From Niastella populi (GTDB lineage: Bacteria > Bacteroidota > Bacteroidia > Chitinophagales > Chitinophagaceae), in NCBI RefSeq assembly GCF_002078015.1, contig NZ_LWBP01000194.1:1-64000 (forward strand): DNA of 64,000 nt, in the 5' to 3' direction. Positions 51,956-60,336 of this stretch are shown here, in pieces; position 1 is the stretch's first letter; each line of letters starts with the position of its first letter. A model generated the notes under the pieces. It saw only the letters and a list, made by a program, of their open reading frames with translations. It was not told the DNA's origin and ran no database searches. The translations under genes and the position numbers were made by a program.

Positions 51956-53254
51956 TTAATTCTCCAGCTTCAATTCCACCGGACGCATCTCTTCTTCTTT
52001 CACATGATGTAAGGTTTTCGCATTATCGGGCAGCGTAATGAACCTTGTAAGCACTGCGCTTATAAAATACAGGATGGCAAGGATCCAGATGATGCCTTCA
52101 TTGCCAACCGCGCTATAGAACAAACCAACCAGCGCCGGCCCTACAAATACCGGCAATCCCGCTCCAAGGTTCAGGATCGCAATGGCAGCGCCTTTGTCTT
52201 TTTTCACAAGCGATGGCACCAGGGCCGATAAAGGCACATAACCGGCCAGGCAGGCGCCCCATAATACACCGGCCGTTAATACCACTGCAAAATTACCGGG
52301 CGCAGCCTGTGGCACATAGTATAACAGCAGCGTGGTGATGGCGCAACCGATGCCGCCAAACCACATAATGGTATTGCGCCAGCCAAGACGATCGCCCACA
52401 AACCCGAAAATGAGATTGAAAATGATATTGCTGGTAAAGATGGTGCCCCAGATCTTGAGCCAGGTTGTAGTATCGAAACCGTGTTTTTCCATATACATGG
52501 GCAGAAAGACGGGAAATGCAAACTGTGCGGTGGTATTGATGATACGAACAATACCACCAAGCAGCACTTTCGGTTCTTCTTTCACGATGGTGAGCCCCTT
52601 CATCAATTCGCGGGCCTTGCCGTTCGCTTCATTTCCGGATGTATTTGGTTTGAAGGCCGCCCTGTTCAGCACCAGCGCAAAGAAAGCGCCTATACAAACC
52701 CAGAATATAGAGCTCCATAACGTATTGATGTACCCCAGGCTGTCGATAGCCCAACTGGAATAGAAAGCGCCCAACACATTTAACCCACCCGTAAACACAA
52801 ACCAGAACCAGCCAACGGCGCGGCCCAGTTTTTCCTTCGGGCTTTGATAGGCGATCCATACCATAAATGAATAAGCGAATAATGGATAACCAAATCCGCG
52901 CAATGCATAGGTTACGATCATAACAGGGAAGTTCAGGTCAACCAGGCCATAACCAACAAACCCGCAGGTACCGGCAAGGTATAATAACAAACCGGCCAGC
53001 ATGGTCTTCTTCGGCCCGAACCCTTCTGCCAGCACACCCGAGAACCAGGCGGAAACGGCAACGGTGATGCCATAAGCGGTGAACAGCGAAGCATTTTGTT
53101 CAATGCTCATGCCACGGCCTTTCAGGTAAGGGCTTAACCAGCCTGTTTCCATTCCATCGCCCATCATAAATATGAGAATGCCCGCATAGCCCCACAGGAG
53201 TGACATGGGAATGCCGGTTTTATCGGCGAATGAGTTTTTGTTGGCAGCAATCAT
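51956..53254 (-). CDS. Major facilitator polyol permease (RbtT/CsbX-like)
   Basis: The 432-residue protein has about twelve membrane helices and matches the polyol permease branch represented by RbtT, DalT and CsbX: PMSLLWGYAGILIFMMGDGM, METGWLSPYLKGRGM, YALRGFGYPLFAYSFMVWIA and GRAVGWFWFVFTGGLNVLGA are hallmark segments of that branch. It should import a polyol (ribitol, arabinitol or similar) by proton symport at the inner membrane. It is the first gene of the leftward cluster with a 2-hydroxyacid dehydrogenase and two FGGY kinases, and is read away from the DeoR-type gene at 54065. The C-terminus is charged and cytoplasmic. Confidence 0.87.
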   Translation of the reverse strand: MIAANKNSFADKTGIPMSLLWGYAGILIFMMGDGMETGWLSPYLKGRGMSIEQNASLFTAYGITVAVSAWFSGVLAEGFGPKKTMLAGLLLYLAGTCGFVGYGLVDLNFPVMIVTYALRGFGYPLFAYSFMVWIAYQSPKEKLGRAVGWFWFVFTGGLNVLGAFYSSWAIDSLGYINTLWSSIFWVCIGAFFALVLNRAAFKPNTSGNEANGKARELMKGLTIVKEEPKVLLGGIVRIINTTAQFAFPVFLPMYMEKHGFDTTTWLKIWGTIFTSNIIFNLIFGFVGDRLGWRNTIMWFGGIGCAITTLLLYYVPQAAPGNFAVVLTAGVLWGACLAGYVPLSALVPSLVKKDKGAAIAILNLGAGLPVFVGPALVGLFYSAVGNEGIIWILAILYFISAVLTRFITLPDNAKTLHHVKEEEMRPVELKLEN

Positions 53255-53930
53255 CGGAGTTAGTTTATTGTTTTTGGTTTATGGTTTATGGTTCTTATGT
53301 TCGAAACTCGAAACTAAATGGCAGGCTCGCTTCTTTTGGTTTATGGTTTATTGTTTTTTGTTTATTGTTCTTTTTATGCGAAGCTTCCGACTGTATTCTA
53401 AATTCATTTCGGCTTGAAGCTTTCGGCTTTCACCTGTATTCACTTGCAGCTTACAGCTTGAAGCTTGCAGCTGTTTTCTGTATTCACTTGCAGCTTACAG
53501 CTTGAAGCTTGTAGCTGTATTCTGTATTCACTTTCGGCTTGAAGCTTTCGGCTTTCACCTGTATTTGCTTGCAGCTTACAGCTTACAGCTTGAAGCTGTT
53601 TTCTGTATTCACTTGCAGCTTACAGCTTGAAGCTTACAGCTGTTTTCATGTGTCAAATCGCTTTAAATTTGTTTAATATGCTAAAATCAACCCGCGATTA
53701 TTAGTTATTGACAGCCGTTACAGGAAAAAAGTACCAGACATCCTTATAAAAAGTTGCATGAAGGATGCTATTCAGCCTTGGAACGAGGTACAACCTGGCA
53801 CTAAAGTAAAGAAAATTCACACCAATTAAACAAAATTAAATACAAATTAATACTTTTAAACCTAAAATTAAACCTCTTTAAGCATACAAACGATTACCGG
53901 AATATTATTTCTGGTTAAAAATTTAAACCA

Positions 53931-53964
53931 TTTGTAAGCTTTTTACAGAAAACAAATAGCTTTG
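53931..53964 (+). promoter_or_regulatory. Promoter candidate of the DeoR-type gene
   Basis: TTTG at 53931-53934 and TAGCTTTG at 53957-53964 are separated by 22 bp, close to the Bacteroidota -33/-7 arrangement. The start codon is 101 bp downstream, after an inverted GATTTCGG word repeat (53978-54058). Confidence 0.5.
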
Positions 53965-53977
53965 TATACCAATTTCT

Positions 53978-54058
53978 GGATTTCGGAATTGCGGGATTTT
54001 GAGCTTTCAAGATGAGCTGCAACTGGTTAAAACCCGAAATCGCGAAATCACTAAATCA
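53978..54058. repeat. Inverted word repeat in the regulator leader
   Basis: GGATTTCGGAATTGCGGGAT near 53978 and CCCGAAATCGCGAAATCACT near 54031 are inverse complements in degenerate form and would fold in the leader of the regulator mRNA just before the ATG at 54065. Confidence 0.6.
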
Positions 54059-54064
54059 GCACCA

Positions 54065-54829
54065 ATGACCATAACAGACCGCCATCAACTCATCATTCAG
54101 AAATTACAGGAAAACGGACGGGTAGACATTCAGGAGCTCAGTGAAGAACTGCAGGTTTCGGGCGTTACCATTCGTAAGGACCTGAAACTGCTTGAAGAAA
54201 AGAACCTGTTGTTCCGCACCAAGGGCGGCGGTTCTATCAATAACCCATATGCGGCGGAACGGCCTATCAATGAGAAGGAGTTTATCAATTCCGATCAGAA
54301 AAAGAAGATCGCAAAGGCAGCGCTTAACCTGTTGGGCAATAACGACAGCATCATCATTGGTTCGGGCACTACTGTTTTTGAACTGGCGCAGGCCCTGTAC
54401 CCACCCAAACATTTAACCGTAATAACACCGGCATTACGTGTTGCACTTGAATTGTGCAACCGGCCCAATGTTGACATACTGCAAATAGGCGGGTTGATCC
54501 ATCACAGCTCGGCATCTGCCGCCGGCGCTTTTGGTGAAAGACTGCTGGAAGATATTTCGTGCGGGCTCCTGTTCATGGGCGTTGATGGCATTGAGCCGGA
54601 ATTCGGATTAAGCATAACCAATCTGGCAGAAGCAAGCCTCGATAAAAAAATGATCTCCGTAGCCCAACAGGTGGTTGTAATGGCCGACAGCACCAAGTTT
54701 GGCCGCCGGGGTATTGGCCGCATCTGCGGTCTCGACCAGGTCGATTACATCATTACCGATTCCGGCGCACCCGCAGAAAGCATCAGGCAACTGGAAGAGA
54801 AAGGTGTAAAAACCATTATTGCGGAATAG
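54065..54829 (+). CDS. DeoR/GlpR-family transcription regulator
   Basis: The 254-residue protein has an N-terminal winged helix of the DeoR type (MTITDRHQLIIQKLQENGRV, DIQELSEELQVSGVTIRKDL, KTKGGGSIN-like RTKGGGSINN) and a DeoR C-terminal sugar-phosphate sensor (IIIGSGTTVFELAQAL, TPALRVALEL, VVMADSTKFG, QVDYIITDSGAP). It is expected to repress the leftward permease-kinase operon and release DNA on binding a phosphorylated sugar. It is read away from that operon. I take the ATG at 54065, just before the family N-terminus; an upstream TTG at 53999 is not supported because the codons arise from a word repeat. Confidence 0.9.
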   Translation: MTITDRHQLIIQKLQENGRVDIQELSEELQVSGVTIRKDLKLLEEKNLLFRTKGGGSINNPYAAERPINEKEFINSDQKKKIAKAALNLLGNNDSIIIGSGTTVFELAQALYPPKHLTVITPALRVALELCNRPNVDILQIGGLIHHSSASAAGAFGERLLEDISCGLLFMGVDGIEPEFGLSITNLAEASLDKKMISVAQQVVVMADSTKFGRRGIGRICGLDQVDYIITDSGAPAESIRQLEEKGVKTIIAE

Positions 54830-54864
54830 TTCACAGTTCTCAGTTCACAGTTCTCAGTTCACAG
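54830..54864. repeat. 7-bp tandem repeat (TTCWCAG), five units
   Basis: Starting at the first base after the stop codon of the regulator gene, TTCACAG and TTCTCAG alternate for five units. It may also act as a 3' untranslated element. Confidence 0.8.
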
Positions 54865-54882
54865 TCCATGCATGAACCGGGC

Positions 54883-55290
54883 TCAGCCTGCTTTTTCTGC
54901 TGCGTTTCCGGAAGCATTATCTGCATTTGTTGTAGCAACAGCCGGTACCGGTTGAACCGCCCCTGGCGTCTCCTCCCCTGCTACCCAGCCCGAAGGCAAA
55001 TAGCCTTTATACTTTTGCAGTACCGGGTTCATTTTCCTTTGCACCCATTTTGAAATGATCTCAAACACCAGAAAGCCAATGACAATGGAGATCGCCCATT
55101 CCATAAAGCTGAACGTTTGCTTATCAACAACCGTTCTTTTTGCGGTGAGTCCCCACAGGTTATTGAGACTGCGGGTGGTGAAAAAATGCGCAACCAAACG
55201 GGTTGATGCCATCCCAATGGCAAACCCTGTAAAATTGCCGATGTAGTTACTGTAAACGTATTGCAGGAACTTCTGGCTGGCTTGTTTCAT
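54883..55290 (-). CDS. Small membrane protein of unknown function
   Basis: The 135-residue product starts MKQASQKFLQYVYSNYIGNF and carries two hydrophobic stretches, one near residues 17-35 (IGNFTGFAIGMASTRLVAHF) and one at about 65-85 (FMEWAISIVIGFLVFEIIS), followed by a basic segment (KWVQRKMNPVLQKYKGY) and an Ala/Val/Pro-rich tail. I recognise no family. I start at residue 73 of a longer frame because the upstream part overlaps the gap before the SRPBCC gene and is not protein-like. It lies 74 bp beyond the SRPBCC gene and is read in the same direction. Confidence 0.6.
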   Translation of the reverse strand: MKQASQKFLQYVYSNYIGNFTGFAIGMASTRLVAHFFTTRSLNNLWGLTAKRTVVDKQTFSFMEWAISIVIGFLVFEIISKWVQRKMNPVLQKYKGYLPSGWVAGEETPGAVQPVPAVATTNADNASGNAAEKAG

Positions 55291-55364
55291 AGCGTAAAGT
55301 TTGATGGTACCACAAAATAGTACCTTCTGCCCGCAATGGCCAGCATGTGTAAAAAATAACCATT

Positions 55365-55823
55365 TTACAGCACAACCATTCGGCGATGGCTGAATTCGAG
55401 CATTTTCTTTAGCTGTTTCAGGTTCCTGCGGCTGGTGTTCCTGATGGCAAGCGCCATAAACGGCGAGATCATTTTTGAAAATGAACGGGGAATGCCGCGG
55501 CTCCACACGGTCATACAGGTAGTGCGTTCATTGACGGCCTGCCATGCAACAACCGTCTCCATTCGCATACTGCTGTTACGTGTTTTCACTACCAGCTTCT
55601 GACCGGGAATGATCTCCACAACTTCGGCTACGTATCGCTGATGACGGCGCATGATGCGCTCATCGAAAACGATCTTTACGCCGGCCCGTAACGGTGTGTC
55701 GTGGTTCCATTCAACTGATTTGATATGGCTGCACCAACTGGGGGTATTGCCGGGGTCTGAAACATATTCGGCCACTAATTCCTTAGGGAGATTGATGATA
55801 ATCTCGGTTCTTACGTCTACCAT
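55365..55823 (-). CDS. SRPBCC family protein
   Basis: The 152-residue protein has the START/Bet v1-like fold of the polyketide cyclase/SRPBCC superfamily: VDVRTEIIINLPKELVAEYV forms the first strand and helix, DPGNTPSWCSHIKSVEW follows with the typical Trp, and the long C-terminal helix is IRNTSRRNLKQLKKMLEF. Such proteins bind hydrophobic ligands in a deep cavity; no catalytic role can be assigned. The small membrane protein gene at 54883 is downstream in the same direction and may be cotranscribed. Confidence 0.82.
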   Translation of the reverse strand: MVDVRTEIIINLPKELVAEYVSDPGNTPSWCSHIKSVEWNHDTPLRAGVKIVFDERIMRRHQRYVAEVVEIIPGQKLVVKTRNSSMRMETVVAWQAVNERTTCMTVWSRGIPRSFSKMISPFMALAIRNTSRRNLKQLKKMLEFSHRRMVVL

Positions 55824-56236
55824 TATTTAATACGGTCTAAATAAATAATTCCTTTACAGGGGGGTCGGATGCGGCTTTCAAAATTCAATCGGAGATATTA
55901 ATGCAGCATTGGAGGGCCAAATATAAATGTTTAAACAACACTAACCTCAACAATTATCCGGTCCAATAAAGGTTCATGGTTTCTGGGGAAGATGGGTTGG
56001 GTTTATGGTTACCATAGTTTGCCGCCAGAAATAACGGAGCTCAAACCTCCTGCTGTTAATTTTGAAATCCGAACTGAAAACCACAAACCAAAAACTACAA
56101 ACCACAAACCAAAAACGGGCTTTTAACAACCTGTTACAATTTGAAAATTAATCACTTACCACCTACCCAGCCTTTCAAACCGGTGAACAGGCCATAAACT
56201 AAAAACCATAAACGATAAACTGATTATTTTTGCCGG
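55824..56236. other. Divergent gap with word repeats
   Basis: From 55990 to 56215 the sequence is built from GGTTTATGGTT-like words (TTTATGGTTACCATAGTTT) and, towards the helicase gene, their inverse complement (ACCACAAACCAAAAACTACA, AAACCATAAACGATAAAC). No gene and no clear promoter pair is seen. Confidence 0.55.
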
Positions 56237-58141
56237 ATGGATTATTTCAAAAGCCTGCTGAACCTGCTGAAAACCGAACGTGAAGAGGACCGGGAATTAT
56301 ATCTGAAATTAAAACAAACTACCTCTGTTGCTCAACGCAGGGCCAATGGGCTTACCTGGTACCCTATTGCCATCCGCGACCAGGAAATGAGCCGCGGCGA
56401 TTATCTTACCGTTGAAGTAGAACGCACCACCCACCACGATCTTATTCACCAGCTCCGTTTCGGAATGCCGGCGGTGCTTTTTTCAAACCACGATGCTGAA
56501 AACAATAAAATAGAAGGCACCATCACATTTGTGAATGGGAACAGGTTGAAAATAACCCTGCGCACCGATGAGTTGCCCGACTGGGCCGGCGATGGCAAAC
56601 TGGGCATCGATCTGTTGTTCGATGAAAACAGCTACGATGAAATGCAGAACGCCTGCAAACTGGCGGCGGCGGTGGCTGAAAAAACCGCCGAAGGTAAACT
56701 GGTACAAATTCTTACAGGAAATAAAGCACCTTCTTTTGAATCAATTCATGGCTGGGAACCGGGCCGTGGATTGAATACATCGCAACAGGCGGCGGTTACA
56801 AAGATCCTCGAGGCAAACGACCTGGCCATTGTACATGGCCCGCCGGGAACCGGTAAAACCACTACCCTGGTGCAGGCCATCAAAGCCATGATCAAAAGAG
56901 ACAACAAACAGATCCTGGTTGTTGCCCCAAGCAATACGGCTGTTGACCTGCTGAGCGAAAAATTAAGCGATGAAGGACTGAACGTTTTACGCGTTGGTAA
57001 CCCCGCCCGCGTTTCGGAACGGTTGCTGTCGCTGACGCTCGATTATAAAATGGCCGGGCACAGCCATACAAAAGAAATAAAACGCCTGAAAAAACAGGCG
57101 GCCGCTTTTCTCGATATGGCGCATAAGTACAAACGCCATTTCGGTAAGGCCGAACGCGATCAGCGCAAGGCCCTGTTTACCGAAGCACGCAATATCATGA
57201 AGGAGGTAGACAATTCTGAACAATATATTATCAATGACCTGGTAGCCAAAGCGCAGGTAATTACCGCCACGCTGGTAGGCGCCAATCATTATACGGTAAG
57301 AAACCTGAAATTCAATACCGTGGTGATCGATGAGGCCGGACAGGCACTTGAACCGGCCTGCTGGATCCCCATTTTAAAAGCGCAGAAAGTGGTACTGGCC
57401 GGCGACCACTGCCAGTTACCGCCAACCGTAAAAAGCGCCGAAGCGGCCAGGAACGGCCTGGCCACCACCCTGCTTGAAAAATGTGTAAAGCTGCATCCGG
57501 AAGCGGTTGTATTGCTGGAAGAACAGTACCGCATGAACGAAATGATCATGGGTTATTCCTCTTCCACGTTTTATGACGACCGCCTGAAAGCACATGCATC
57601 TGTAGCCAGGCATGTATTGTTCAATAACGACAATCCGCTGGTGTTTGTAGATACCGCAGGGTGTGGTTTCGATGAAAAAACGGAGCAGACAAGCACTTAC
57701 AATCCCGAAGAAGCGGCTTTTTTGTTCAGGCATCTTACCCAGCTGGTGTCGGCGCTTGACAGCCATTACAAACCGGATAACTTTCCCAGCATTGCCATTA
57801 TTTCGCCGTACAAGCAACAGATCGATACACTGAAGGAACAATTCCAGAGCTCGCCGGCATTGCAGGTGTACGAACATAAGATCGCCATCAATACCATCGA
57901 CAGCTTCCAGGGCCAGGAGCGGGATATTGTTTATATCAGCATGACGCGCAGCAATGCCGATAGCCGCATCGGGTTCTTAAGCGATATCCGCCGCATGAAC
58001 GTAGCCATGACGCGGGCGCGAAAAAAACTCGTGATCATCGGTGACAGCGCCACGCTTTCGCAATTCGATTTCTATTCCAATTTTATTACCTGGGCGCAGG
58101 ACCGGAATGCCTATCAGAGCGCGTGGGAATTTGCAGAATAG
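56237..58141 (+). CDS. Superfamily 1 helicase (IGHMBP2/Upf1-like AAA protein)
   Basis: The 634-residue protein has the SF1B helicase set: Walker A GPPGTGKTTTLVQA at about residue 200, motif Ia VVAPSNTAVDLL, Walker B VVIDEAGQALEP at about 365, motif III LAGDHCQLPPT, then VLLEEQYRMNEMIMGYSSST, AIISPYKQQ, the Q-rich VI region DSFQGQERDIVYISMTRSN and RRMNVAMTRARKKLVIIGD near the end. An N-terminal beta-barrel-like part precedes the core. Bacterial relatives unwind or remodel nucleic acid with ATP; the exact role is not known. Its start at 56237 (MDYFKSLLNLLKTEREED) follows an inverted-word region. Length is normal for the stand-alone bacterial form. Confidence 0.9.
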   Translation: MDYFKSLLNLLKTEREEDRELYLKLKQTTSVAQRRANGLTWYPIAIRDQEMSRGDYLTVEVERTTHHDLIHQLRFGMPAVLFSNHDAENNKIEGTITFVNGNRLKITLRTDELPDWAGDGKLGIDLLFDENSYDEMQNACKLAAAVAEKTAEGKLVQILTGNKAPSFESIHGWEPGRGLNTSQQAAVTKILEANDLAIVHGPPGTGKTTTLVQAIKAMIKRDNKQILVVAPSNTAVDLLSEKLSDEGLNVLRVGNPARVSERLLSLTLDYKMAGHSHTKEIKRLKKQAAAFLDMAHKYKRHFGKAERDQRKALFTEARNIMKEVDNSEQYIINDLVAKAQVITATLVGANHYTVRNLKFNTVVIDEAGQALEPACWIPILKAQKVVLAGDHCQLPPTVKSAEAARNGLATTLLEKCVKLHPEAVVLLEEQYRMNEMIMGYSSSTFYDDRLKAHASVARHVLFNNDNPLVFVDTAGCGFDEKTEQTSTYNPEEAAFLFRHLTQLVSALDSHYKPDNFPSIAIISPYKQQIDTLKEQFQSSPALQVYEHKIAINTIDSFQGQERDIVYISMTRSNADSRIGFLSDIRRMNVAMTRARKKLVIIGDSATLSQFDFYSNFITWAQDRNAYQSAWEFAE

Positions 58142-58259
58142 AATACAGCCCCAAGCTGCAAGCCAAATACAGCCTAAAGCTGAAAGCCTAAGGCCGAAAG
58201 CTAAATACAGCTGCACGCTGCAAGCAACTACAGGAATACAGCTGCAAGCGTATTCCACG
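58142..58259. repeat. Word-repeat stretch (CAAGC/GCTGAAAGC)
   Basis: AATACAGC words with GCTGCAAGC and GCTGAAAGCC alternate after the helicase stop codon. They are the inverse complement of the words at 42820-42960 and 53400-53640. Confidence 0.65.
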
Positions 58260-58315
58260 TTGCCTTTTTGCCTTGTTGCCTTGTTGCCTTTTTGCCTTGT
58301 TGCCTTGTTGCCTCG
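58260..58315. repeat. 8-bp tandem repeat (TTGCCTTG), seven copies
   Basis: Seven head-to-tail units of TTGCCTTG or TTGCCTTT (last unit TTGCCTCG) end three bases before the stop codon of the ABC transporter gene. The unit length equals that of the TTGTTCAG tract at 46031. Confidence 0.9.
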
Positions 58316-58318
58316 TTA

Positions 58319-60142
58319 TCAAGCGTCCTCCGTTTCCTCGAGGTATCTTTTCGCCTGCATATTATACAGGGCGGCATACTGTTTATCCAGTTGTATCAGT
58401 TCTTTATGCGAACCCATTTCGGTAATGCGGCCGTGCTCCATCAGGATGATCTTATCGGCATTCTTCACCGTACTGAAGCGATGTGAAATAAGAATGACCG
58501 TTTTACCTTCCATGTTCTTCTCAAGCGTTGTAAAGATCCTTTCTTCCGTTACCGCATCGATGGATGCCGTGGGTTCATCGAGAATGGTTACCGCCGCATT
58601 GCGATAGAACATGCGCGCAACCGCCAGCCGCTGGTGCTGTCCCTTCGAAAGATCGATACCACCGGCAAAGTCTTTCCAGATCAACTGATCATAATCTTTT
58701 ATAAAATCATCGGCGCCGGAATACCGGGCCGCCTGCCGCAACTGCGCATCTTTATCATATTGCGAGACGCCATTGTCTTCTATTCTGCCCACGCTGATAG
58801 ATTCGCGAATGGTGAGGTTATAAACCGGGAAATCCTGGAACAGGATACCCAATGCGCTTTGCCAGTTATCGAGTTTGATATCTTTCAGGTTAATGCCGTT
58901 TATTAAAATATTCCCTTCGGTAGGATCATAAATACGGCAAAGCAGTTTAATGAGTGTGGTCTTACCGGAACCGTTCACCCCAACGATGGCTATTTTTTCA
59001 CCGGGTTTAATGGTAAAACTAAGGTCGCGTAACACCCAGGGCGTTTCGCCTTCCTCGGCCGGGTACCGAAAAGAAACCCGGTCGAATTCTATCAGCGGCG
59101 GTTGTTTAATGTCGATCACCACGCCGTTTTCTTTTGATACGATCCGCGGTGTTATATCGAACAGATCGAACCAGCGGGCGGCATACCGCGATGCTTCTTC
59201 CGCAACGGAAATACTTTCAATATAGCCGTTAACGGTTTGGTAGAACCGCGTATAGGTACTGAACGCAAGCAATAATCCGCCAACGGCAATACCACCAGAC
59301 AGCGCCTCTCTTGTCATCAATGCAATAGCGGCAAACAGGAACAACAAATACCAAAGGCTCATGATGCTGTACGATATGGCTTTCTTCCGTTCGGCCCTGA
59401 TGATCTTGTTGTTGAAATCCTCTTTCCTTTCTTTTACCTGCGCCTTTAACCAACCCTGCAGTTTCAGTAATATGACATCAACCGCTTTTTGCAGTTCTTC
59501 GAAATGCGATATGCGGTTCCGGATAAGCCGTTGATCGTTTATAGAGAACCGGCGGATGCGGAATACCTCCATGCTGTACTTATTGTAAAAGAAATACACG
59601 GGAGCCGCAGCCAGCACGGCAAATACAACCAGCCAGTAATTGAGCGACCACAGAATGGTAATGGATGTTATAATACTGGCAAAATTATGCGATGAATTAA
59701 AAAAGAAATCCTGCAGGCCCAGCACACTGCCTGTACCCCATTCCTGCGCGCTGCGTAACAAATTCTGGTAAGAACTGCTTTCAATGGTACCGATATCGAG
59801 TTTGCCCTGCCGGTCTATTTTATACAGGTCGAGATTCAGCGTTTGCTGCATGCGGAAGATCATACGGTAATGCCCGCCGAGGTTGCCTACAAAAAGCGGC
59901 ACCAGGAACGACAAACCCAACAACACCGACGACCGTACCAGATCGCCTGTTTTACCTGTGCCCTGTTTTATTTTAATGATCTCATCGACGATTGATGCAA
60001 AACTGGTGAATTGCAGGTAAACGACAGCACCGCTGAAAATATTGATCAGGATGAGGATGATCAGCAGCTTTCTGTTGGTGCGCCATGCAAAACCTATTGA
60101 TTTGATGGCGATAGTGAACATATTCTGGTTGTTATTCTTCAT
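58319..60142 (-). CDS. ABC transporter, permease and ATP-binding fused (half-exporter)
   Basis: The 607-residue protein has an N-terminal six-helix permease part (LLIILILINIFSGAVVYLQF, SVLLGLSFLVPLFVGN, NYWLVVFAVLAAAPVYFF, SLWYLLFLFAAIALM) and a C-terminal ATPase with Walker A VGVNGSGKTTLIKLL at about residue 390, a signature LSKGQHQRLAVAR in place of the usual LSGGQ, Walker B AVTILDEPTAS and the switch His in ILISHRFSTV. It functions as a dimeric exporter at the inner membrane. The substrate is unknown. It is leftward and separated from the SDR gene by the GTGCCACAC palindrome and promoter at 60208-60299. Confidence 0.88.
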   Translation of the reverse strand: MKNNNQNMFTIAIKSIGFAWRTNRKLLIILILINIFSGAVVYLQFTSFASIVDEIIKIKQGTGKTGDLVRSSVLLGLSFLVPLFVGNLGGHYRMIFRMQQTLNLDLYKIDRQGKLDIGTIESSSYQNLLRSAQEWGTGSVLGLQDFFFNSSHNFASIITSITILWSLNYWLVVFAVLAAAPVYFFYNKYSMEVFRIRRFSINDQRLIRNRISHFEELQKAVDVILLKLQGWLKAQVKERKEDFNNKIIRAERKKAISYSIMSLWYLLFLFAAIALMTREALSGGIAVGGLLLAFSTYTRFYQTVNGYIESISVAEEASRYAARWFDLFDITPRIVSKENGVVIDIKQPPLIEFDRVSFRYPAEEGETPWVLRDLSFTIKPGEKIAIVGVNGSGKTTLIKLLCRIYDPTEGNILINGINLKDIKLDNWQSALGILFQDFPVYNLTIRESISVGRIEDNGVSQYDKDAQLRQAARYSGADDFIKDYDQLIWKDFAGGIDLSKGQHQRLAVARMFYRNAAVTILDEPTASIDAVTEERIFTTLEKNMEGKTVILISHRFSTVKNADKIILMEHGRITEMGSHKELIQLDKQYAALYNMQAKRYLEETEDA

Positions 60143-60207
60143 TCATAAATATTAGGGAGTCTCAGAGGTCAACAAAATACACCAAAAAAAGTTCACCCGG
60201 CGACGAA

Positions 60208-60239
60208 AGATGTGCCACACTTCGAAGTGCGGCACATCT
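60208..60239. repeat. Palindrome of the GTGCCACAC family
   Basis: AGATGTGCCACACTT and AAGTGCGGCACATCT pair at 14 of 15 positions with a CG loop. It lies 65 bp upstream of the ABC gene and 97 bp upstream of the SDR gene. Related palindromes lie at 34429 and 35152. Confidence 0.75.
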
Positions 60240-60247
60240 AAAATTTA

Positions 60248-60280
60248 TTTGGAACATTCATTCCGATATACATACATTTG
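60248..60280 (+). promoter_or_regulatory. Promoter of SDR-TetR pair
   Basis: TTTG at 60248-60251 and TACATTTG at 60273-60280 are separated by 21 bp, an excellent match to the Bacteroidota -33/-7 consensus. The -33 box touches the GGAACATTCATTCC site and the -7 box is followed by the palindrome at 60284. Confidence 0.7.
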
Positions 60281-60283
60281 TAC

Positions 60284-60299
60284 CGGAATGATCATTCCG
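60284..60299. promoter_or_regulatory. Operator palindrome CGGAATGATCATTCCG
   Basis: A perfect 16-base palindrome lies at the predicted transcription start of the SDR gene. The related GGAACATTCATTCC lies at 60251-60264 and GGAACGGGAATTCC at 61103-61116, next to the TetR gene. All share GGAA-N5-ATTCC. This is the spacing and symmetry expected for a TetR dimer. Confidence 0.6.
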
Positions 60300-60336
60300 T
60301 TATTATTCAAATCAAACAATTCTCAATCTATCAACC

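Larger units (their letters stand above)
53255..54064. other. Divergent control region with dense word repeats
   Basis: From 53265 to 53645 the sequence is built of TTTATGGTTTATTG words and then a higher-order repeat of about 44 bp (CTGTATTCACTTGCAGCTTA, AGCTTGAAGC, AGCTGTTTT) with at least four degenerate copies. The part from 53700 to 53970 is AT-rich and holds the promoters: TTACTTTAG on the minus strand near 53805 for the permease gene and the pair at 53931-53964 for the regulator. A CAAACGATT sequence lies at 53887. Confidence 0.6.

Noticed and set aside
58319-60142. Non-functional ABC transporter because of LSKGQ signature
   Set aside because: LSKGQ instead of LSGGQ is tolerated in several exporters, and Walker A, Walker B and switch histidine are intact.
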